Source of the DNA: Streptomyces solicavernae
GTDB taxonomy: Bacteria > Actinomycetota > Actinomycetes > Streptomycetales > Streptomycetaceae
Assembly (NCBI RefSeq): GCF_029968095.1
Contig: NZ_JASCIR010000024.1
Location: 33,694 to 97,693 of the forward strand
Reading direction: 5' to 3'
Length of the DNA stretch: 64,000 bases
Below the pieces are notes generated by a model. The model was not told the DNA's origin and did no database searches. It saw nothing but the letters and a program-made list of their open reading frames with translations. This document shows, piece by piece, positions 59,835-64,000 of this stretch (the first letter of the stretch is position 1; each line of letters opens with the position of its first letter). The position numbers were made by a program, and so were the translations under genes.

Positions 59835-60863
59835 ATGAGCGCCCTCGCACTGGCAGCGCTGCTCTCCCTCGTCTCCGCCGTCGCCTACGCCGGCGGCGCG
59901 ATCGTGCAGGAGCGCGTGGCGGTCTCCGACACCCACACGTACGCGCCGGTGCGCCGCCCCGGCTGGTGGGTCGCCGTGGGCCTCAACGGCCTGGGCGCCG
60001 TCCTGCACGTGGTGGCGCTCGCGTTCGGTCCGCTCAGCCTGGTGCAGCCGCTGGGCGCGCTGACCATCGTGTTCGCGCTGCCGATGGCGGCCCTGTTCGT
60101 CGGCCGCGGGGCCGGGCCCGCCGCCTGGCGCGGCGCGGTCCTGGCGACGGTGGGCCTCGCCGGACTGCTCTCGCTCGCCGGGAACGCCGGGTCGGACACG
60201 CTCGCGGGCCCCGAGCGTGTTTCGGTCGCCCTCGTGACGTTCGCCGCGGTCGCCGCGCTGCTGGCGGCGGCGCGGGCGGCGGCCCGGATTCCGGTGGCGC
60301 GCAGTGTGCTGCTCGCGACGGCCTCGGGCATCGCGTTCGGTATCGCCTCCGTGTTCACGAAGACGGTCGCCGTGGACCTGACCTCGGGTGTCGGCCTGAG
60401 CGGCGCGTCCAGCCTCGTCGTCATCGCGGTCCTCGCGACCGGCGGCCTGCTGCTCTCGCAGGCCGCCTACCGGGGCGCGGGCCTCGCGGTCCCGCTCGCG
60501 GTCGTGACGGTGGTGAACCCGGTGGTGGCCGCGGCCGTCGGCCTGACCCTGTTCGGGGAGACGTTCCGGTACGGCACGGCGGGCGCGGTCGGCGCGCTGC
60601 TGTTCGGCGTGCTCGCGGCGGGCGGTCTGGTCATGCTGACGACGGAGCGCATCGGTCGTACGGAGGCCGCGCGTACGGAGGCCGCGCACGCGCACGCGGC
60701 CCCGCACACCTCCGTCCCGGGGATGCCTGCGGTGCCGGACGACCCGGCGGCGCTCGACGGTCTGGGCGACCTGGACCCGGCCGAGCTGCGCCGCCTCGAC
60801 GACATCCCGGACCAGCCGCCGGGCCCGGGCGAACGGCACTTCTGGCACCGGGTGCGGTCTTGA
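59835..60863 (+). CDS. DMT-superfamily (EamA-like) transporter
   Basis: This 342-residue membrane protein has about nine to ten hydrophobic segments in the first 280 residues (LSLVSAVAYAGGAIVQERVA, PLSLVQPLGALTIVFALPMAALF, AVPLAVVTVVNPVVAAAVGLTLFGE). That is the two-repeat drug/metabolite transporter layout with the GE-containing helix near the end of the second half. It is followed by a cytoplasmic tail of about 60 residues rich in Ala, Asp and Pro. The start is fixed by AAGGAGG at 59821-59827. Substrate unknown. A 12-bp repeat related to its terminal codons follows the stop. Confidence 0.85.
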   Translation: MSALALAALLSLVSAVAYAGGAIVQERVAVSDTHTYAPVRRPGWWVAVGLNGLGAVLHVVALAFGPLSLVQPLGALTIVFALPMAALFVGRGAGPAAWRGAVLATVGLAGLLSLAGNAGSDTLAGPERVSVALVTFAAVAALLAAARAAARIPVARSVLLATASGIAFGIASVFTKTVAVDLTSGVGLSGASSLVVIAVLATGGLLLSQAAYRGAGLAVPLAVVTVVNPVVAAAVGLTLFGETFRYGTAGAVGALLFGVLAAGGLVMLTTERIGRTEAARTEAAHAHAAPHTSVPGMPAVPDDPAALDGLGDLDPAELRRLDDIPDQPPGPGERHFWHRVRS

Positions 60864-60869
60864 ACCCGC

Positions 60870-60917
60870 GGGTCCGGCACCGGGTCCGGCACCGGGTCCG
60901 GCACCGGGTCCGGCACT
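60870..60917. repeat. 12-bp tandem repeat after the permease
   Basis: Four copies of gggtccggcacc follow the permease stop. The permease's own last codons (ggcaccgggtgcgg at 60844-60857) are one change from the repeat, suggesting the repeat grew from the gene end. Confidence 0.88.
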
Positions 60918-60943
60918 GGGAGCGGTATTGACCTCGCGGGCCG

Positions 60944-62053
60944 TCAGATGCGCACGCCGCCCGCCCGCAGATACGCCAGCGGGTCCACGTCCGAGCCGTA
61001 GCCGGGGCCGGTCCGGATCTCCAGGTGCAGGTGGGGGCCCGTGGAGTTGCCGGTGGAGCCGGAGCGGGCGATGCGTCGGCCCGGGGCGACGTCCTGCCCG
61101 GCCCGCACGGTGAGCGCGGACAGGTGAGCGTACTGGCTGTACCTGCCGTCGGCGTGCCGGATCACCACCTCGTAGCCGTACGCGCCGCCCCAGCCCGCCG
61201 AGACGACCCGGCCCCCGGCGACGGCCCGCACGGATGTGCCGATCGGCACCGGGAAGTCGACGCCGGTGTGATAGCCGCTCGCCCAGGAATCGCCCGCCGC
61301 GCGGTACGGGGTGCTGGGGCCCGCCGCGACGGGGGCGCTGAGCCCGCCCCGCTGCGGCACGGAGGCCTCCTCGGCCTGCTTCTCCTTCTCCGGCTGGGAT
61401 TCGCGCGTGGACTTGGGCTTCGGGTCCGGCTCGGGCTTGGGCTTCGGTTCCGGGTCCGGCTTGGGCTTCGGGTCCGGGTCCGGGTCCGGCTTCGGGTCCG
61501 GCTCGGCCTCGGGCTTCGGGGCTTCCCGGCTGCGCCCGTCCGCCGTCGCTCCGCCGCGCAGCGTCAGCCGCTGGCCCGGCAGGATCAGGTCCGGGTCCGT
61601 CCCGATCACCTTGCGGTTCGCCGCGTACAGGCCCTGCCAGCCGCCCGCCACGTCCTCGGCGCCCGCGATCGCGGAGAGGCTGTCGCCTTGTACGACCGTG
61701 TAGAGCTCGGCCTTGCCCGCGTTCGACTGCGGGGTGCTCTCGGGCCGTACGGCGGCGGGGGCCTGAGTCTGAGCCTGGGTCTGGGTCTGGGTCTGGGGCT
61801 GGGTCTGGGGCTGGGTCTGGGTCTGGGGCTGGGTCTGGGTCTGGGTCTGGCCCAGGCCCTGGACCCGGAGGACCTTCTCGGCGACGGTGAACTGCTGTGC
61901 GTGGCCGACGAGTTGGCGACCCTCGGCCGCGTGCACGGTGTCGCCGCCGCCGACCAGCGGGAGCGCCATTCCGGCCCCGCCGGCCGTGACGGTGAGCGAG
62001 GCCCGGTTGATCCTGCTCGCCTTGTACCGGCGGTGCCGGCCGCGTAAGCCCAT
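60944..62053 (-). CDS. LysM-domain M23 peptidase (peptidoglycan endopeptidase)
   Basis: This 369-residue exported cell-wall enzyme has a basic N-terminus and a hydrophobic segment with cleavage likely after HAA near residue 43. A Gln/Thr/Pro repeat (QTQTQPQTQTQPQTQ) leads to a LysM domain (LYTVVQGDSLSAIAGAEDVAGGWQGLYAANRKVIGTDPDLILPGQRLTL). A Pro/Lys/Asp/Glu repeat then leads to the LytM/M23 domain with zinc residues in GYHTGVDFPV and PHLHLEIR. It would cut peptide cross-links in peptidoglycan. The ATG at 62053 follows GAGGGGAA. Both low-complexity linkers are coded by tandem repeats. No c-di-AMP riboswitch-like leader is possible because only 95 bases separate it from the next gene upstream. 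Confidence 0.9.
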   Translation of the reverse strand: MGLRGRHRRYKASRINRASLTVTAGGAGMALPLVGGGDTVHAAEGRQLVGHAQQFTVAEKVLRVQGLGQTQTQTQPQTQTQPQTQPQTQTQTQAQTQAPAAVRPESTPQSNAGKAELYTVVQGDSLSAIAGAEDVAGGWQGLYAANRKVIGTDPDLILPGQRLTLRGGATADGRSREAPKPEAEPDPKPDPDPDPKPKPDPEPKPKPEPDPKPKSTRESQPEKEKQAEEASVPQRGGLSAPVAAGPSTPYRAAGDSWASGYHTGVDFPVPIGTSVRAVAGGRVVSAGWGGAYGYEVVIRHADGRYSQYAHLSALTVRAGQDVAPGRRIARSGSTGNSTGPHLHLEIRTGPGYGSDVDPLAYLRAGGVRI

Positions 62054-62148
62054 GAGCGTTCCCCTCGAAGCCGCGTGCCCTGATGTCCCCCGATGCGCCG
62101 AGCGCCGCCAACGTAGGCGCCCGCCGCGGCGCCTGACAAGAGTCCGGG

Positions 62149-63135
62149 TCACCGGGCGGTCAAGTACCTGGGGAGCCAGCGGAGTTGGGCCTGCTGCTGG
62201 TATGGTCCGCCGCCCTCGTGCTCGTTGAACTCGTACACCTCGATCGTCTTCTCCTCGCCCGCGTACGCGTTGAACGCCCCGAACACCGTCGACGGCGGGC
62301 ACGTCAGGTCCTGCAGCGCGACCGAGAACAGGGCGGGGGCGTGGGCGCGGGCCGCGAAGTGCACGCCGTCGAAGTAGGACAGCGTACGGAAGACCGAATC
62401 GCCGCCGATCCTGCGGGACTTGAGGTACAGGCCGATCTCGTTGTACGGCGGATGGTCCGTGAGGGTCGCGGCGCGCGGGAAGTCGCAGAGGAACGGCACG
62501 TCCGGCAGGACCGCCGCCAGGTCGGGGACGAGTCCGCCCACCGCGATCGAGATGCCGCCGCCCTGGCTGCCCCCGGCCACGGCGACGCGCGCGGAGTCCA
62601 CCAGCGGGTGCGAGCGCGCGGCCTCCACGGCCCGGACGGCGTCCGTGAAAACGCGCCGGTAGTAGTAGGCGTGCGGGTCCTCGACGCCGCGCGTCAGGAA
62701 CCCCGGGTACGCGGGTGGACTCCCCACCGGATCGGGGGTGTCGCCCTGCGCCCAGCCGCCGCTGCCCTGGCCCCGGGTGTCCATCACAAAGTGCGCGAAC
62801 CCGGCGGCGGCCCACAGCAGATGCATGTGCGGGAGGCCGCGGCCGCCGCCGTACCCGATGTACTCGACCACCGCGGGCAGCGGGTCGCCCGCGGCGGCGG
62901 CGTGCGCGGGGAGGATGAGCCAGCCCTTGACGGGGTGGCCGCCGTAGCCCGCGTACGTCACGTCGAGGACCTGGACCCCGGTGAGCGGCACGTCGACCGG
63001 TTCGAACCGCGCCCCCAGATCGTGCTCGCGCGCCTCGGCCAGCGTCTTCAGCCAGAACTCGTCGAAGTCCGGCGGTGCGGGGTGGTGGGGGCGGTAGGTG
63101 CGGAGCTGGTCGAGGGGCAGGTCGAACAACGCCAT
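62149..63135 (-). CDS. Acetylxylan esterase / cephalosporin-C deacetylase (CE7 family)
   Basis: This 328-residue alpha/beta hydrolase begins MALFDLPLDQLRTYRPHHPAPPDFDEFWLKTLAEA, the CE7 family opening. It has RGQGSGGW (family oxyanion region), the nucleophile in VAVAGGSQGGGISIAVGGL, a catalytic Asp within ALQDLTCPPSTVFGAFNAY, and the terminal His in EFNEHEGGG. It deacetylates xylan fragments or other small acetylated carbohydrates and is cytoplasmic, having no signal peptide. The ATG at 63135 follows GAGGAGA. The in-frame upstream extension is a 15-bp repeat coding KTSQH units and is taken as untranslated. Confidence 0.9.
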   Translation of the reverse strand: MALFDLPLDQLRTYRPHHPAPPDFDEFWLKTLAEAREHDLGARFEPVDVPLTGVQVLDVTYAGYGGHPVKGWLILPAHAAAAGDPLPAVVEYIGYGGGRGLPHMHLLWAAAGFAHFVMDTRGQGSGGWAQGDTPDPVGSPPAYPGFLTRGVEDPHAYYYRRVFTDAVRAVEAARSHPLVDSARVAVAGGSQGGGISIAVGGLVPDLAAVLPDVPFLCDFPRAATLTDHPPYNEIGLYLKSRRIGGDSVFRTLSYFDGVHFAARAHAPALFSVALQDLTCPPSTVFGAFNAYAGEEKTIEVYEFNEHEGGGPYQQQAQLRWLPRYLTAR

Positions 63136-63150
63136 GAGCGGCAGTCTCCT

Positions 63151-63210
63151 CTGACTCGTCTTGTGTTGACTCGTCTTGTGTTGACTCGTCTTCTGTTGAC
63201 TCGTCGTCGA
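63151..63210. repeat. 15-bp tandem repeat upstream of esterase
   Basis: Four units of ttgactcgtcttgtg with small changes lie 16-75 bases upstream of the esterase start, in its leader or promoter. On the minus strand the repeated caagacgagtcaa could be a regulator half-site array. Confidence 0.88.
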
Positions 63211-63311
63211 CGGACGCGTCGTCACTCCCGTCATCGGTGCGGCTTCGACGGAAGCATTTCCGATGGCGGGGGTGATGGCCAGAGGGGGGCTCAGTTAGTT
63301 TGCGGATCCAG

Positions 63312-63395
63312 GGCTACCGCCTGGGTCCCGGCGGCTACCGCCTGGGTCCCGGCGGCTACCGCCTGGGTCCCGGCGGCTACCGCATGGGTCCCGGC
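63312..63395. repeat. 21-bp tandem repeat carrying the Pro-Gly gene stop codon
   Basis: Four units of ggctaccgcctgggtcccgg+c start at 63312, 63333, 63354 and 63375. On the minus strand each contains GGACCCAGGCGG-TAG (ATG in place of AGG in the coding copy), so the terminal codons and TAG stop of the Pro-Gly gene are repeated downstream. Confidence 0.93.
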
Positions 63396-63718
63396 GCGGG
63401 TTCTGGTTCCGGGACCGGGTCGGGTCCCGGCGGCTTCGGGATCGGGGACGGCTGCGGCTCGGGGGCGGGCCCCGGCTGCGGGTCCGGGATGGGCGACGGG
63501 AAGGGCCCGGGGTCGGGCTGCGGCTCGGGACCGGGGCCGGGGCCTGGACCTGGGCCGGGACCTGGACCTGGGCCGGGACCTGGACCTGGGCCGGGACCTG
63601 GACCTGGGCCGGGACCTGGGCCGGGTGAGGGGCCGGGGCCGGGCGCCGGGCCGGGAGGCACCGGTTCCGGGCCGGGGGTCGGACCGGGAGGTACCGGATC
63701 GGGGACGGGGTGCGTCAT
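63377..63718 (-). CDS. Low-complexity Pro-Gly repeat protein
   Basis: This 113-residue product consists almost wholly of Pro-Gly and Pro-x-Pro units (PVPDPVPPGPTPGPEPVPPG, then a long GPGPGP core). The minus strand is favoured over the opposing plus-strand frame because AGGAGGAG lies six bases before the ATG at 63718. The core is encoded by a tandem repeat of ggacctgggccg type at about 63545-63625. No signal peptide or membrane segment. It may be a disordered spacer-like protein, or a gene inflated by repeat expansion. Confidence 0.55.
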   Translation of the reverse strand: MTHPVPDPVPPGPTPGPEPVPPGPAPGPGPSPGPGPGPGPGPGPGPGPGPGPGPGPGPGPGPGPEPQPDPGPFPSPIPDPQPGPAPEPQPSPIPKPPGPDPVPEPEPAPGPMR

Positions 63719-64000
63719 GGGGAACTCCTCCTAGGCCACGCGTTCCCGCGTACGACAAGTCCACGCCTACGGATCCGCGCTTACCGGCATCGTCGGCCGA
63801 CCTGCGGACGGGCACCGGGCGGTTGCGGGGCGGGCACCGGACAAGCAGCGCCGCGGCACCGCACAGCCACCCTGTGCGCCCGGCGCCCGCCCCGCAACAC
63901 CAACCGCCTCAGCGTGAACGGTCCCACCTCGCGTCCGGTCCGCCGCCTCGGAAGGGACGACGGGGCGGTGCGGGCCGCGGGCTCCCTACCATTGACGCGT
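63719..64000. other. Right-edge non-coding stretch with inverted repeat
   Basis: No gene supported in these 282 bases. A 14-bp perfect inverted repeat (GTTGCGGGGCGGGC at 63822-63835 and its complement at 63885-63898, 49-base loop) is the only clear structure. It may be the terminator of a gene beyond the edge or part of the Pro-Gly gene promoter. Confidence 0.5.

Noticed and set aside
63300..63734. Plus-strand Gly-Pro frame (144 codons) opposite the Pro-Gly gene
   Set aside because: No ribosome site on the plus strand, whereas AGGAGGAG precedes the minus-strand ATG at 63718.

Overview
The window is a very GC-rich (about 72 percent by eye), densely coded, operon-rich actinobacterial chromosome segment. 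Codon third positions are overwhelmingly G or C, several genes use GTG or TTG starts with strong purine-rich ribosome sites, and the gene families are typically streptomycete: complete egtABCD for ergothioneine, MmyB-type XRE regulator, Methyltransf_19 (DUF574) methyltransferase, SpoIIE phosphatase with PAS/GAF, class F sortase and an SCO0930-type lipoprotein. From memory, egtABCD, sdhCAB and a PAS-GGDEF-EAL gene occur in the same order around SCO0910-SCO0930 of Streptomyces coelicolor. I therefore infer a Streptomyces or close relative and a chromosome-arm-proximal conserved block. No rRNA, tRNA, CRISPR array or intact transposon was seen.

Layout. 1-7340: a regulator gene running off the left edge, which reads as one frame joining an inactive IS630-type transposase body to a GntR winged helix. 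It is divergent from a four-gene catabolic operon (MFS porter, FAD amine-oxidase-like enzyme, DapA-family lyase, aldehyde dehydrogenase) whose substrate I cannot name. 7394-14613: disulfide oxidoreductase, thioredoxin, a benzaldehyde-type dehydrogenase with a LacI regulator, an amidase and a small secreted protein. 14783-19541: a UvrA-like ATPase and a membrane Ser/Thr kinase. 19759-24126: the ergothioneine operon with overlapping cistrons. 24164-30347: PAS protein, dodecin, HAD phosphatase, a decayed luciferase-like monooxygenase, a second UvrA-like ATPase, YceI and an XRE regulator. 30435-34888: succinate dehydrogenase sdhCAB with a divergent LysR gene. 34950-37912: a cyclic-di-GMP protein translationally coupled to a methyltransferase.

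38123-43347: cell-surface genes (lipoprotein, two small proteins with C-terminal anchors, class F sortase, polysaccharide deacetylase) and a PPOX/F420-type enzyme. 43390-49371: universal stress protein, amino-acid permease, Fpg-family glycosylase and a SpoIIE phosphatase. 49617-53601: lipase-maturation-factor homologue, TetR regulator and a YtcJ-type amidohydrolase. 53792-55477: two peptide-sized genes with clear ribosome sites around a 25-bp perfect hairpin, then an HD-fold protein lacking part of its metal site. 55521-63718: unusual Cys-cluster SDR, WS/DGAT acyltransferase, FhuF-like iron-sulfur protein, DMT permease, LysM/M23 peptidase, CE7 esterase and a Pro-Gly repeat protein.

Two features stand out beyond the gene list. 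First is the transposase-GntR fusion at the left end. Second is the density of short tandem repeats, which at several genes copy the terminal codons together with the stop codon into the downstream spacer (HAD gene, SpoIIE gene, amidohydrolase, Pro-Gly gene).
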